From Fontibacillus phaseoli (GTDB lineage: Bacteria; Bacillota; Bacilli; Paenibacillales; Paenibacillaceae), in the NCBI RefSeq assembly GCF_003337355.1, contig NZ_QPJW01000001.1, forward strand, positions 372,001 to 436,000: a stretch of 64,000 bases of DNA, in the 5' to 3' direction. Shown here one piece after another: positions 35,805 through 45,368 of the stretch. The notes beneath the pieces are model-generated. The model was not told the origin of the DNA. It ran no database searches and saw only the letters and a list, made by a program, of their open reading frames with translations. The stretch's first letter is position 1, and each line of letters begins with the position of its first letter. Position numbers and translations under genes: made by a program.

Positions 35805-36959
35805 ATGAAATATTTTGATCACGCTGCCACCACCCCTCCCTATGAGGAAGTAACCCGGACCATTGCAGAAGTAATGGCCCGGCATTACGGAAACCCTTCG
35901 TCACTGCACCGGTTCGGCGAAGAAAGCGCCAAATTGCTGCGCAGAGCGCGGGAAGTCTGCTCCGAAGCACTCGGCGTAAAGCCGGGTGAGGTCGTATTTA
36001 CTTCCGGCGCGACGGAAAGTAATAACTTGGCGATCAAGGGTGCTGCCCTGCAGTATGAAAGCCGCGGCAAGCATTTGATTACTACGGCTACGGAGCATCC
36101 TTCCGTTTTTGAGAGCTGCAGGCAACTGGAGCGATGGGGGTGGGAAGTCACTTTTTTGCCGGTGAATAAAGCGGGGGAAATATCGGTTCGGCAGGTCGAA
36201 GATGCCGTAAGGAGCGATACCGTCTTAGTATCCGTCATGCATGTCAATAATGAGACGGGAATTGTCCAGCCTGTTGCGGACATCGGAAAGATGCTGAAGT
36301 TGAAATATCCGCGCGTTCTTTTTCATGTGGACGGCGTACAGGGATTCGGCAAAGTAGGGCTGCCCCTTAATGAAAGCGGCATTGATTTATATAGCTTGTC
36401 CGCGCATAAACTAAGAGGACCGAAAGGGATCGGGATGCTCTTCGTCCGTGAAGGAATCGTCCTGCAACCCTTGCTGGCGGGCGGAGGTCAGGAGGAAGGA
36501 AGACGCTCCGGGACGGAAAATATTCCGTTTGCCGTCGGCATGTCCAAAGCGGTCCGGCTGGCTAAGGAAGGCGAGGGGAATACTACCCTGAAAATGAAAC
36601 GGCTCAAAGAGAGATTGATCGGGGAGATCTCGGCGATGCCGGAGCTGGAATTAAACTCAACGCTTGACGGTGCGCCGCATATCGTGCATTTTTCATACCC
36701 GGGGATGAAGGCGGAAGCTTTGCTTCACATGCTGGAAGAAGAAGGTTATCTGGTCTCGACCCAATCGGCTTGTTCCTCCAGGCGTTCCGAACCTAGCCGG
36801 GTTTTGCAGGCGATGGGAAAAAGTGCGGAGGCGGCACTTTCCGGCATACGGATCAGTCTCGGAGATGAACATACGGAAGAGGATATTGAAGGTCTGCTCG
36901 AGGCGTTGCGAAAGTCAATATCGCGCGTCCGGCATTTAAAGGGAGAGAAAAAATCATGA
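35805..36959 (+). CDS. Cysteine desulfurase (NifS/IscS family), ThiI partner
   Basis: This 384-residue PLP enzyme takes sulfur from cysteine. It has the PLP lysine K202 in SAHKLRGPKG, the histidine in TEHPSV and the active cysteine C323 in QSACSSRR. Its 3' end overlaps thiI by 4 bp, as for B. subtilis NifZ-ThiI, so its likely job is to feed sulfur to ThiI for 4-thiouridine in tRNA. AGGAGG precedes the ATG. Confidence 0.93.
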   Translation: MKYFDHAATTPPYEEVTRTIAEVMARHYGNPSSLHRFGEESAKLLRRAREVCSEALGVKPGEVVFTSGATESNNLAIKGAALQYESRGKHLITTATEHPSVFESCRQLERWGWEVTFLPVNKAGEISVRQVEDAVRSDTVLVSVMHVNNETGIVQPVADIGKMLKLKYPRVLFHVDGVQGFGKVGLPLNESGIDLYSLSAHKLRGPKGIGMLFVREGIVLQPLLAGGGQEEGRRSGTENIPFAVGMSKAVRLAKEGEGNTTLKMKRLKERLIGEISAMPELELNSTLDGAPHIVHFSYPGMKAEALLHMLEEEGYLVSTQSACSSRRSEPSRVLQAMGKSAEAALSGIRISLGDEHTEEDIEGLLEALRKSISRVRHLKGEKKS

Positions 36960-38191
36960 CATCCTATGATATGCTGCTGCTTCGCTTTGGAGAAATAACG
37001 ATCAAAGGAAAGAACCGGTCCAGGTTTGAAAAAGCGGCGATTTCGCACGTGAAATCGCTGCTCTTGCCGTTTCCTGCGGCAAAGGTGATCCGGGAATACG
37101 GGCGGATTTATGTCGTGCTGAACGGTGAACCTTGGGATGTGGTCAGCGAATCGCTTAAACAGGTGTTCGGTATCACTTCGATCAGCCCGGTTCGAATGAT
37201 TCCCTCCAGACTAGAGGACATCGTGAACGCGGCAAAGACCTTTATCCAAAGCATGCCTTCCGATAAGCCAACCACATTTAAAGTTAGCGCTCGCCGGGTG
37301 TGGAAGCAATTTCCATATGGTTCGCAGGAAATGAACAGATTGGTGGGGGGACCGATCCTCCAAGCATGTTCCCATTTAAAAGTGGACGTCCATCATCCTG
37401 ACCTTGACCTGCGCGTGGAAATCCGCGAGCAGGTCACCTATTTGTACTCAGAGGTTATTCCCGCTGCCGGTGGTTTTCCGCTCGGCACCAACGGCAAAGC
37501 CATGCTATTGCTTTCCGGTGGCATCGATAGCCCGGTAGCAGGCTGGTCAGCCATGCGGCGGGGACTGGAAATCGAATGCATCCATTTTCACAGTTATCCG
37601 TTTACAAGCAAAAAGGCCGAGGAGAAAGTCATTGAACTTGCCGGCGTGTTATCGCGCTTTGCGGGCCAAATTAAGCTCCATCTCGTTCCGTTTACGGACA
37701 TTCAAACTTCATTGGCGGGTACCGGCCAGGATAATTTGATCATTACGCTGATGCGCAGAGCGATGCTGCGAATAGCCTCTTCATTAGCCGAACGGAACGG
37801 GGCGCTTGCTTTGGTGACGGGGGACAGCCTGGGCCAGGTTGCCAGCCAGACGCTGCCAAGCATGAACGTGATCGGCCGGGCTACCGAACTGCCGCTGCTG
37901 CGGCCGCTGGTCATGAGCGACAAGAATGAGATCATTCATCTGGCCAAGAAAATAGGGACCTACGATTTGTCCATTTTGCCTTATGAGGATTGTTGTACTT
38001 TATTTGTCCCAAAATCGCCCACGACAAATCCGAATTTGCGGATAATCGAGAAAATCGAGGCGGGCTTGAGTGACCTGGCCGGTCAAATCGAGACCGCGGT
38101 ACGAGATACGGAGAGTCTCATAATCAGGCCGAACGAGAAGTTGGAGAGAACATCGGCCGAAGACGAGGTTATCCAGGAAAATTGGTTTTAA
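36956..38191 (+). CDS. thiI: tRNA 4-thiouridine synthase ThiI
   Basis: This 411-residue enzyme has an N-terminal ferredoxin-like and THUMP part and a PP-loop ATPase domain with SGGIDSPVAG. It adenylates U8 of tRNA and receives sulfur from the desulfurase. The short Bacillales form lacks the rhodanese domain of E. coli ThiI, as seen here. It starts inside the desulfurase stop (ATGA). Confidence 0.95.
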   Translation: MTSYDMLLLRFGEITIKGKNRSRFEKAAISHVKSLLLPFPAAKVIREYGRIYVVLNGEPWDVVSESLKQVFGITSISPVRMIPSRLEDIVNAAKTFIQSMPSDKPTTFKVSARRVWKQFPYGSQEMNRLVGGPILQACSHLKVDVHHPDLDLRVEIREQVTYLYSEVIPAAGGFPLGTNGKAMLLLSGGIDSPVAGWSAMRRGLEIECIHFHSYPFTSKKAEEKVIELAGVLSRFAGQIKLHLVPFTDIQTSLAGTGQDNLIITLMRRAMLRIASSLAERNGALALVTGDSLGQVASQTLPSMNVIGRATELPLLRPLVMSDKNEIIHLAKKIGTYDLSILPYEDCCTLFVPKSPTTNPNLRIIEKIEAGLSDLAGQIETAVRDTESLIIRPNEKLERTSAEDEVIQENWF

Positions 38192-38199
38192 TAGGTGTT

Positions 38200-38254
38200 C
38201 AAACAAAAGATCGCTCCCAAAAGGCGTTAAGCCCTGGGAGCGATCTTTTGTTTG
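38200..38254. terminator. Strong bidirectional terminator between thiI and the - strand TerC gene
   Basis: CAAACAAAAGATCGCTCCCA is the perfect complement of TGGGAGCGATCTTTTGTTTG, a 20-bp stem around a 15-base loop. The A/T-rich outer arm supplies T runs for both convergent genes. Confidence 0.85.
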
Positions 38255-38279
38255 ATAACGAATATCGTACCTCAGTCTG

Positions 38280-38999
38280 TCACCGGGTCGCCGGATGCGA
38301 TTGGGTCTTGTTCTCTTCGTCATTGCGTTGATGCTGTTTCTTCTTCCGATAACCGGCAAAGAGAACACCGGCCATGACGAGCGCGATAAACAGGTACCGC
38401 AGCAAAGGGTTGTCCTCAAAAAAGGAAAGAAAATGCGGTTCCTCGGTTATCATGTGGGCTGCGGTATAAGCCAGCACGGCGGCGCCAACGTAGGCGATCC
38501 AGGGAAATAGGCCGAGCAGCTTGATGAATAAAGTGCTTCCCCAAACGACGATAGGCACACTGATCAAGAGACCGATAATAACCAGAATCGTATGCTGTCC
38601 TGACGCACCCGCTACGGCGATCACATTATCCAGACCCATTGCCGCGTCGGCGATGACGATTGTCCGCACAGCGGGCCAAAGCGAGTCTTTGGCATCTACG
38701 GAATCGTGATCCCCTTCATCAGCCAACACTTTGTAAGCGATAAAGATAAGCATGAGTCCGCCCACGGCGAGGAGCCAGGGAATGCCAAGCAGCCAGACGA
38801 CAACGAGCGTAGCGACGATGCGAAGTATAATGGCACCAGCCGTACCGTATAATATCGCTTTTTTCTGAACTGTTTTGGGAAGCTTTCTTGCCGCCATTCC
38901 GATAACGATTGCATTGTCCCCGGCCAATATCAAATCGATGAATATGATGTTGAGCAGAGACAGGAAAAAAGTTGCACTGAAAAATTCCACGTGTGTCAC
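38280..38999 (-). CDS. TerC family integral membrane protein
   Basis: This 239-residue protein has about seven helices and the TerC hallmarks IDLILAGDNAIVIGMAA near the N-terminus and DAAMGLDNVIAVAG in the middle, both with acidic residues inside the membrane. TerC proteins are linked to metal export (notably manganese) and metalation of secreted enzymes. It resembles B. subtilis YjbE. It is divergent from a second TerC gene 138 bp away. Confidence 0.9.
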   Translation of the reverse strand: MTHVEFFSATFFLSLLNIIFIDLILAGDNAIVIGMAARKLPKTVQKKAILYGTAGAIILRIVATLVVVWLLGIPWLLAVGGLMLIFIAYKVLADEGDHDSVDAKDSLWPAVRTIVIADAAMGLDNVIAVAGASGQHTILVIIGLLISVPIVVWGSTLFIKLLGLFPWIAYVGAAVLAYTAAHMITEEPHFLSFFEDNPLLRYLFIALVMAGVLFAGYRKKKQHQRNDEENKTQSHPATR

Positions 39000-39137
39000 T
39001 TCCTCTTCAGACGTATATACGTATTAATTAACCAAATGGATTCATTTGTCCAGATTATTTTTAATAGCGGACAAAAAAGCATAGCTTGCCCCTTTGCCTC
39101 ATAAAAATGAAAAGAGGTTGTACAAAGGGGGATCAGC

Positions 39138-39794
39138 GTGGACCAGTTCATTTTATTATCGGAAATCTTAATTATAAATCTGGTGCTCAGCGGGGACAAC
39201 GCTTTGGTTATCGCGATGGCGAGCAAGGATTTGCCGCTGAAGCAACGCAAACAAGCCGTCTGGTGGGGAGCGCTGGGGGCGGTGCTGCTCCGCTGCCTGT
39301 TGACCTGGATTGCGGTTGTGTTACTGCAGATCCCCTTTATTCAGGCTGCCGGGGGTCTGTTGCTTGCCGGGATCGCCTTTAAATTGCTTATGCCTCATCA
39401 AGAATCTTCCCGCGTAAAAGAAGCGGGAACCATGTGGCGCGCGGTACAGACGATCCTGGCGGCGGATTTTATTATGAGCCTCGACAATGTGCTTGCCATA
39501 GCCGCGCTGGCCGAAGGAGACCTGGCCATCTTGGTCATCGGGATCGCTATCAGTATCCCTATTGTCGTTTGGGGCAGCAATTTGATTGCCGACTGGCTGC
39601 AGCGGTTGCCGGTGCTGACTTACGCAGGAGCGGGGATTCTCGGCTATACCGCCGGCGGCATGTTTTTGCACGATCCGCAGCTTGGAATCATGATTTCGGC
39701 GATTCTTCCCGGCTTCGCAAACCTGCTCCCTGTGGTTCTTGCCGTGCTCGTTATTATGTTCGGCTGGATAAATAAATATCACTTGAAACGTTGA
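39138..39794 (+). CDS. TerC family integral membrane protein, second copy
   Basis: This 218-residue paralogue has about seven helices with the same two acidic membrane motifs (LVLSGDNALVIAMAS and ADFIMSLDNVLAIA). It starts with GTG at 39138 after AAAGGGGGATC. The gap to the divergent TerC gene contains the palindrome ACGTATATACGT (39012-39023) but no yybP-ykoY manganese riboswitch that I can recognise. The two proteins may form separate or joint metal-handling units. Confidence 0.9.
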   Translation: MDQFILLSEILIINLVLSGDNALVIAMASKDLPLKQRKQAVWWGALGAVLLRCLLTWIAVVLLQIPFIQAAGGLLLAGIAFKLLMPHQESSRVKEAGTMWRAVQTILAADFIMSLDNVLAIAALAEGDLAILVIGIAISIPIVVWGSNLIADWLQRLPVLTYAGAGILGYTAGGMFLHDPQLGIMISAILPGFANLLPVVLAVLVIMFGWINKYHLKR

Positions 39795-39826
39795 CCGTGA
39801 TTTCGTCCGGCCCTTCGGACACGGGT

Positions 39827-39874
39827 GACAAAAAATCACTTTCTTGGTATACGAGAGAGTGGTTTTTTGTGACG
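39827..39874. terminator. Terminator-type hairpin after the + strand TerC gene
   Basis: GACAAAAAATCACT pairs imperfectly with AGTGGTTTTTTGT around a partly paired loop. The A-rich and T-rich arms could support termination in either direction. Confidence 0.75.
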
Positions 39875-39956
39875 TTTTCATTTAAACTGAGATCAGAAGG
39901 GAAGTGTCGTAATTTGCTGCGGCCTGTCCCTCATTGTCAACTGGAAGGTGTGTGAT

Positions 39957-40454
39957 ATGATGTCCGATAACAACAAGCTCATGACCGGAATTTTGATTCT
40001 GGCTGCCGGGATCATCATCCTGCTTGGGAAACTCGGGGTATTCAGTTTTCTTGGAAAGGCCTTGTGGCCACTACTGTTACTGATACCGGGCATTATATTT
40101 CATCTGTGGCATTTTTGGAGAAAAGGGCCTTCCGAGCTCTTGCTTCCCGGAGGTATCCTGATGGTATACGGCATTTTGTTTATCATCGCCAACATCGGAG
40201 GCTGGAGCACGCTGAAGTACACCTGGCCCGGATTTATTCTCGGGATCGCGGTCGGGCTTTACGAGTATGAATTTTTCTCTCCCGTCCGTCAGAAGGGCGT
40301 TCTGATTGCTGCCGTGATACTCGGAGCCGTATCGGTCGTATTGCTGGGTGTTACGTTGTTCTCGCTTGCGCTCATTTATCTAGTTGCCGCCGTACTTATC
40401 ATTGGGGGCATCTGGTTGATTGCGGCGAGGGGGAAAAGCCGGCGCGGTTGGTGA
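39957..40454 (+). CDS. Small polytopic membrane protein (LiaF/LiaI-like helices)
   Basis: This 165-residue protein consists almost wholly of five or six hydrophobic segments, beginning TGILILAAGIIILLGKLGVF, which resembles the N-terminal membrane part of LiaI/LiaF-like proteins. ATG at 39957 follows GGAAGGTG by about six bases; 39960 is also possible. Function is unknown. It is not coupled to a two-component system here. Confidence 0.75.
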   Translation: MMSDNNKLMTGILILAAGIIILLGKLGVFSFLGKALWPLLLLIPGIIFHLWHFWRKGPSELLLPGGILMVYGILFIIANIGGWSTLKYTWPGFILGIAVGLYEYEFFSPVRQKGVLIAAVILGAVSVVLLGVTLFSLALIYLVAAVLIIGGIWLIAARGKSRRGW

Positions 40455-40468
40455 TGTATGGCAAGTTC

Positions 40469-40496
40469 TTGAATTTTTTTTGATTTTGCGTATAAT
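40469..40496 (+). promoter_or_regulatory. Sigma-A promoter of typA
   Basis: TTGAAT (40469-40474) and TATAAT (40491-40496) are 16 bp apart, predicting a start near 40503 and a leader of about 113 nt before typA. Confidence 0.75.
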
Positions 40497-40510
40497 ATAA
40501 GGGATATGTC

Positions 40511-40549
40511 CAAGCGTCGGGGTAAAAAATCGTCCGACGCTTGTTTTAT
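40511..40549 (+). promoter_or_regulatory. Leader hairpin before typA, possible attenuator
   Basis: CAAGCGTCGG and CCGACGCTTG form a perfect 10-bp stem (40511-40520 with 40534-40543) followed by TTTTAT. It starts only about 8 nt after the predicted transcription start, so it is inside the typA leader rather than the end of an upstream gene. It could be an attenuator, or a 5' stability hairpin. Confidence 0.55.
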
Positions 40550-40615
40550 GGCGATTCAGGCTGTTTAAAGCTTTTCAGAATAAGAAACAGAGACGAAAGG
40601 ATATGGAGAAAACAC

Positions 40616-42457
40616 ATGCATGAAAGAAATCAAATCCGCAACATTGCGATTATTGCTCACGTAGACCACGGTAAAACGACACTGGTCGACAAATTGCTTC
40701 AACAATCCGGTATTTACCGGGAAAATGAATCCGTCCAAGAACGCGCGATGGATTCCAACGATTTGGAACGCGAACGCGGAATTACTATTTTGGCGAAAAA
40801 CACAGCGATCACTTATAAAGATTATTTGATCAATATCGTGGATACTCCGGGACACGCCGACTTTGGCGGCGAAGTGGAACGGATCATGAAAATGGTCGAC
40901 GGCGTGCTGCTTGTCGTCGATGCTTACGAAGGCTGCATGCCGCAGACCAAATTCGTGCTCCGCAAAGCGCTTGAGCATCAATTAACTCCGATTGTAGTCG
41001 TCAATAAGATTGACCGTCCGGCAGCCCGTCCTGCGGAAGTTATTGACGAAGTGCTTGATCTGTTTATCGAGCTTGAAGCAAACGATGAACAGCTCGAATT
41101 CCCCGTTGTTTATGCATCCGCCCTGAACGGAACGTCCAGCATGGACCCTGAAAAACAGGACGAAAACATGCTGGCTCTTTACGAAACGATCATCGACCAT
41201 ATTCCCGCTCCTACGGAAGAAGTAGACGAACCGCTCCAATTTCTCGTAACTTTGATGGACTATAACGAATATCTTGGCCGGATTGCAATCGGCCGTGTCA
41301 ACCGTGGCGTAATTCGTCAAGGTCAGCCGGTGGCGGTCATGACGCGCGATGGTGGCAAGAAAACGGCACGGATTGAAAAACTTTTCGGATTCCAGGGGCT
41401 TCGCCGGGTGGAAATCGAAGAAGCCGGGGCCGGCGATATCGTGGCGATCGCAGGGATCAAGGATATCAATATCGGTGAAACGATCGCGGATCCAAATCAG
41501 CCGGAAGCATTGCCGGTTCTGAAGATTGACGAACCGACCCTGCAGATGACATTCCTGGTCAACAATAGCCCGTTCGCCGGGCGCGAAGGAAAATGGGTCA
41601 CTTCCCGTAAGCTGCGCGAGCGGTTGTTTAAAGAATTGGAAACGGACGTTTCGCTGCGCGTCGACGAAACGGACAGCCCTGATGCGTTTATCGTATCGGG
41701 ACGCGGTGAGTTGCATCTTGGCATTCTGATTGAGAACATGCGCCGTGAAGGCTATGAGCTTCAAGTATCCAAGCCGGAAGTTATCGTCAAAGAAATCGAC
41801 GGCATGAGAATGGAGCCGGTTGAACGTTTGCTGATCGACGTGCCGGAAGAAAGCATGGGCGCCGTGATGGAAAGCTTGGGATCCCGGAAAGCCGAAATGG
41901 TCAATATGGTCAACAATGGAACCGGCCAAGTCCGTCTGGAATTCTTGATTCCGGCCCGCGGCCTGATTGGATACAGCACGCACTTCCTTACATTAACTCG
42001 CGGCTACGGCGTCATGAACCATGCATTTGACAGCTACGGACCGCTGATCGGCGGCCAGGTTGGCGGACGTCATGAAGGTGTTCTCGTTTCAAGCGAAAAC
42101 GGCGTTTCGACGCTGTACGGTATTTTGTCCATCGAAGATCGCGGTATTCTGTTCTTGGAGCCGGGAACGGAGATTTATGAGGGCATGATCGTAGGGGAAC
42201 ATACCCGTGACAATGATATCGTGGTTAATATTTGTAAAGAAAAACAATTGACGAACGTTCGCTCGGCGACTAAAGACGAAACGGTTAAAATGAAAACGCC
42301 GCGGCTCTTCTCGCTGGAGCAGGCGCTTGAATATTTGAACGATGATGAATATTGCGAAATTACGCCGAAATCGGTGCGTCTCCGCAAGAAAATCTTGAAC
42401 AAGAGCGAACGCGAACGTGCTGAAAAGCATCGCAAAAATGCTGAAGCCAATCTATAA
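40616..42457 (+). CDS. typA: Translational GTPase TypA/BipA
   Basis: This 613-residue EF-G-like GTPase has G1 AHVDHGKTT, the switch region RERGITI, G3 DTPGHADF and G4 NKIDRP, then the elongation-factor domains and a C-terminal TypA-specific domain. It binds ribosomes and supports growth under stress and cold. The ATG at 40616 follows GGAG by seven bases; upstream in-frame codons lie in the leader. Codon use is biased as in highly expressed genes. Confidence 0.97.
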   Translation: MHERNQIRNIAIIAHVDHGKTTLVDKLLQQSGIYRENESVQERAMDSNDLERERGITILAKNTAITYKDYLINIVDTPGHADFGGEVERIMKMVDGVLLVVDAYEGCMPQTKFVLRKALEHQLTPIVVVNKIDRPAARPAEVIDEVLDLFIELEANDEQLEFPVVYASALNGTSSMDPEKQDENMLALYETIIDHIPAPTEEVDEPLQFLVTLMDYNEYLGRIAIGRVNRGVIRQGQPVAVMTRDGGKKTARIEKLFGFQGLRRVEIEEAGAGDIVAIAGIKDINIGETIADPNQPEALPVLKIDEPTLQMTFLVNNSPFAGREGKWVTSRKLRERLFKELETDVSLRVDETDSPDAFIVSGRGELHLGILIENMRREGYELQVSKPEVIVKEIDGMRMEPVERLLIDVPEESMGAVMESLGSRKAEMVNMVNNGTGQVRLEFLIPARGLIGYSTHFLTLTRGYGVMNHAFDSYGPLIGGQVGGRHEGVLVSSENGVSTLYGILSIEDRGILFLEPGTEIYEGMIVGEHTRDNDIVVNICKEKQLTNVRSATKDETVKMKTPRLFSLEQALEYLNDDEYCEITPKSVRLRKKILNKSERERAEKHRKNAEANL

Positions 42458-42497
42458 TAATGATTAAAGAATAAAGATATTGAAGGAGGGACCCGTC

Positions 42498-42812
42498 TTG
42501 CAGGCTTGGTTTGCGCAAAATCCGGTAATATCCTACATCGTCATTTATGTGCTTGTGATTTTCGTGTATAACAAAGTGTTCCGCACCCAGCAGAAGCTTC
42601 CGCTTCTAAAGGAGATCATTCTGTACCTGCTTATGGCGATCGGTTCTTTCCTTCTGCTTATTTTCCAGATCGACAAGCTGCCGATTATTCAATGTCTTCT
42701 CGTAGCCGTAGTTTTGATGTTGATGGTGCGCATCCGTTATTTTGTGGAAGGACGCCGGAACCGGAAGGATAAGTCATCCCCTGCGCCGTCCACTGTGAAC
42801 AAGCAGGAGTAG
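42498..42812 (+). CDS. ylaH: YlaH-like membrane protein
   Basis: This 104-residue protein has three transmembrane helices (about residues 10-26, 37-55 and 60-77) and a basic, hydrophilic tail. The TTG at 42498 is chosen because GGAGGG at 42485-42490 lies seven bases upstream. It follows typA, as ylaH follows typA (ylaG) in B. subtilis. Function is unknown. Confidence 0.82.
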   Translation: MQAWFAQNPVISYIVIYVLVIFVYNKVFRTQQKLPLLKEIILYLLMAIGSFLLLIFQIDKLPIIQCLLVAVVLMLMVRIRYFVEGRRNRKDKSSPAPSTVNKQE

Positions 42813-42901
42813 GCCCAGGATACAGATCCTGTAACTTTCCGGATACTTTATTCGTCATAATTCATGCGACTTAATCCAGACGAAATTAGGTGTTAGATTT
42901 C

Positions 42902-43981
42902 ATGAGTTCTAATCGCAGCGGTTTGCCCCCACGGGGAAAGAACCAAGGAGTAGCTCCTAAAGGTAAAAGTTCAAAGAAAAGAAAGAAATCCGGTGCCAAA
43001 ACCTTTTTGAAGGTACTGTTAAGCATTATAATTTTAGCGGTTGTCGGCGTGGGCGCGTACGTAGGATTTTTATGGCTCACGGTGGACAAGGTGATTGACG
43101 ATACAGGGACTTCTGCAAATGTAGCGCCGGAGAAATCAGCGAAAACAAAACCGCTCACGATGCTGCTGCTCGGGACGGATTATCGGCCTGAAACCGGGAC
43201 GCATCTAAGCGATGTTATGATGGTGATTTCCATGAACCCGGATACGAAATCGGCTACCGTCGTTTCTTTACCTCGGGATACCCGTTTTGAAATGGACGGC
43301 TACAAGACGAACAAACTGAACGCCTTTTATCCGAAATTCCTGGCGGCGGAGAAGAAATCGGGTAACTCCGCCGAACAGGAAATGAAGACGATGATGGGCA
43401 AATATTTCGGACTGACGATCGATTATGTCACCGTCCTGAACTTTCAGGGCTTCCGCGACATCGTTGACTCACTCGGAGGCGTTGACGTAAATGTGGATGC
43501 CAACATGTGTTACCGCGATACGGCCGACGGGACCGATATCAACCTGATCGCGGGGCCGCAGCATTTGAACGGCGAGGATGCACTCGGCTATGTCCGCTAC
43601 CGGAAGACCAACTGCAAACCGAAAACGAAGGCTTCGGACGATTTTGACCGCAATCGCCGCCAGAACGAAGTGCTGCATGCCCTGATCGATCAGGCGAAAT
43701 CGTTAAACGGGGTGCTCGGCGCAGGCAAGGTGATCGAGTCGGTCGGCAAAAACATGGAGACCGACCTGGAATCCAAACAGATGAAAAATATCATTTCCGC
43801 TTATTGGAATATTTCCAAAGAAAACGTTGATTTCGTGCCGGTAACCGGGGAATGGAAAAACCCATACGTTTACTTGAACGACAACGAACTGGAGCAGGCC
43901 AAGCAAGCGCTCAAAAATGAGCTTGCCGGGACGAAAGCGCCGCCCCAGACCGACGAAAGTTCGGTACAAGCAGGCAACTGA
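42902..43981 (+). CDS. LytR-CpsA-Psr family cell-wall glycopolymer ligase
   Basis: This 359-residue protein has a basic cytoplasmic N-terminus, one membrane helix (about residues 38-60) and an external LCP domain with LLLGTDYRPETGTHLSDVMM, SLPRDTRFEM and LGYVRYRKTN carrying the arginines that bind lipid pyrophosphate. LCP enzymes attach teichoic acids or other polymers to peptidoglycan. The ATG at 42902 follows AGGTG by nine bases. Closest in layout to the TagTUV group. Confidence 0.93.
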   Translation: MSSNRSGLPPRGKNQGVAPKGKSSKKRKKSGAKTFLKVLLSIIILAVVGVGAYVGFLWLTVDKVIDDTGTSANVAPEKSAKTKPLTMLLLGTDYRPETGTHLSDVMMVISMNPDTKSATVVSLPRDTRFEMDGYKTNKLNAFYPKFLAAEKKSGNSAEQEMKTMMGKYFGLTIDYVTVLNFQGFRDIVDSLGGVDVNVDANMCYRDTADGTDINLIAGPQHLNGEDALGYVRYRKTNCKPKTKASDDFDRNRRQNEVLHALIDQAKSLNGVLGAGKVIESVGKNMETDLESKQMKNIISAYWNISKENVDFVPVTGEWKNPYVYLNDNELEQAKQALKNELAGTKAPPQTDESSVQAGN

Positions 43982-43984
43982 CGA

Positions 43985-44014
43985 TTGAAGGCAAGTTTTC
44001 GGCCATGGTATAAT
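43985..44014 (+). promoter_or_regulatory. Sigma-A promoter of the PPOX gene
   Basis: TTGAAG (43985-43990) and TATAAT (44009-44014) are separated by 18 bp, starting a transcript near 44021 that leads to the gene at 44090. Confidence 0.75.
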
Positions 44015-44089
44015 ACAATTAGTTATTAGCTATATGAAAATAGTTTGAACATGTATCAGGATGATATGTACTACAGGAGGGCTGGCGCT

Positions 44090-44542
44090 ATGTCTGAACT
44101 CGTTACTCAATTGTCTGAACCGTTGTACGTTGCATTCCAGTCCGAAACTTTTGTGCTGTTGAGTACGGTTGACGAAGAGTCCGGCGGACCGACTTCAAGC
44201 GCTGTTTCATGGATTTATGCCGTGGATCATTCCACCCTGCGCTTTGCGATCGATCATCGTTCGAGGCTGGTCGGAAATATCAAGGCGCATCCAAGAATTA
44301 CGGTTACCGTTTTCGGCGATGAGACGATTTACGCTATTAACGGCAAAGCCGAAGTCGTTCAGGACCCGCTTGAAGGGGTTCCCTTCAAAATGTGCTGCTT
44401 CGACATGAAGATTGAAGCGGTGCGAAATGCTCTGTTTTATGGAGCACAGCTCGCATCCGCGCCGTCCTATGCCAAAGTATATGATCAGCGTGCGGCGGAA
44501 CTGTTGGACAACCAAGTGTTTGCCGCCATGAAAAAAGCCTAG
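44090..44542 (+). CDS. Pyridoxamine 5'-phosphate oxidase-family flavin-binding protein
   Basis: This 150-residue protein has the split-barrel pattern of PPOX-like flavin or F420-binding proteins (STVDEESGGPTSSAVSWIY, then RSRLVGNIKAHPRITVTVF). The exact cofactor and substrate are unknown. The ATG at 44090 follows AGGAGGG by eight bases. Its terminator overlaps the last codons. Confidence 0.85.
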   Translation: MSELVTQLSEPLYVAFQSETFVLLSTVDEESGGPTSSAVSWIYAVDHSTLRFAIDHRSRLVGNIKAHPRITVTVFGDETIYAINGKAEVVQDPLEGVPFKMCCFDMKIEAVRNALFYGAQLASAPSYAKVYDQRAAELLDNQVFAAMKKA

Positions 44543-44567
44543 CGAATATTTCGCTGGGCTTTTTCTT
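44532..44567. terminator. Terminator overlapping the end of the PPOX gene
   Basis: AAAAGCCTAGCGAA pairs with TTCGCTGGGCTTTT around a short loop, followed by T residues. The stem includes the TAG stop codon. The A run on the 5' side could also terminate the convergent lipoprotein gene. Confidence 0.88.
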
Positions 44568-44581
44568 TTGGGACATCCCTG

Positions 44582-45247
44582 TTATCTGCCTGGCGCGATT
44601 TGCATCTCTTTGGTTCCGCGTTGGTTATTGCGGATGTTCTCATGAGGTGTACCGGTTACGTTATTGTCTGGTACATTGTCGGTATTGCCGTTAAGATTGC
44701 CTGTTCCGTTATTACCGGCAGGTCTGGTGTCCCTGGGAACCGTATCGCCCGGCAGTTGCGGAATGATGCGTCCGATAATGTCGGCAAGCTCATTAGCAAA
44801 ACCGGAGATCGGATGGCCGCCGGAAATCTTTTGTCCGATTTCCGCGATCCGCTGGTTCAGGTCGATATCGGCAGTGACCACCGCTCCTGCGCCTTGAGGA
44901 TCTTTGCGGAGCGCTTCCGCTACCGTATATTTAATGCTTCCGACCCTGGCCCGTTCAAGCCCTGCGTCCACATCAATACCGACAACTGCAGTCTTGCCCA
45001 TAACGACGCAGTGGGCCCCTTTGACACCTGGCACGCGTTTAACAAGCTCTTCCAGATGGTTTTGGCGTTCGGTTTGCGACATTGCACCGGCACCGGTATC
45101 GTTCATATTCCTAATCCCGTCATTCGTACTTTGAACCCGCGGACCATTGTTGTTTTGATCCTGAGGAGAGGGTGATGCCTTTTTAGTTGCTGTAGCGCAA
45201 CTGGTAAGCAGGAATATTGTCAACAACAAACACAGCCATATTCGCAT
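44582..45247 (-). CDS. YhcN/YlaJ-family sporulation lipoprotein
   Basis: This 221-residue protein has a lipoprotein signal peptide with lipobox LLTSC (C17), an Asn-rich linker, and the YhcN/YlaJ domain (HLEELVKRVPGVKGAHCVVMGKTAVVGID). The C-terminal ~60 residues are low-complexity and Asn/Gly-rich. Family members are found in spore membranes, and some affect germination. It lies beside ylaK-type phoH, as in the B. subtilis yla cluster. AAAGGA precedes the start. Confidence 0.9.
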   Translation of the reverse strand: MRIWLCLLLTIFLLTSCATATKKASPSPQDQNNNGPRVQSTNDGIRNMNDTGAGAMSQTERQNHLEELVKRVPGVKGAHCVVMGKTAVVGIDVDAGLERARVGSIKYTVAEALRKDPQGAGAVVTADIDLNQRIAEIGQKISGGHPISGFANELADIIGRIIPQLPGDTVPRDTRPAGNNGTGNLNGNTDNVPDNNVTGTPHENIRNNQRGTKEMQIAPGR

Positions 45248-45368
45248 GAACTGCTACCGTCCTTTCCATAGAAATCTTGTGGGAAACTATACGTTTTAAC
45301 ATTTCCCGGACGGAGAAAAGTATGTATGCGAATTAGAGGCTGACGATTTTCGGTGGAGGGGATAATCC

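Noticed and set aside
39000..39137. yybP-ykoY manganese riboswitch between the TerC genes
   Set aside because: I could not find the conserved loop elements and the gap is too short for two leaders.
40982..41983. 333-codon open frame antisense to typA
   Set aside because: It is a shadow of the typA codon pattern; typA is clearly the real gene.
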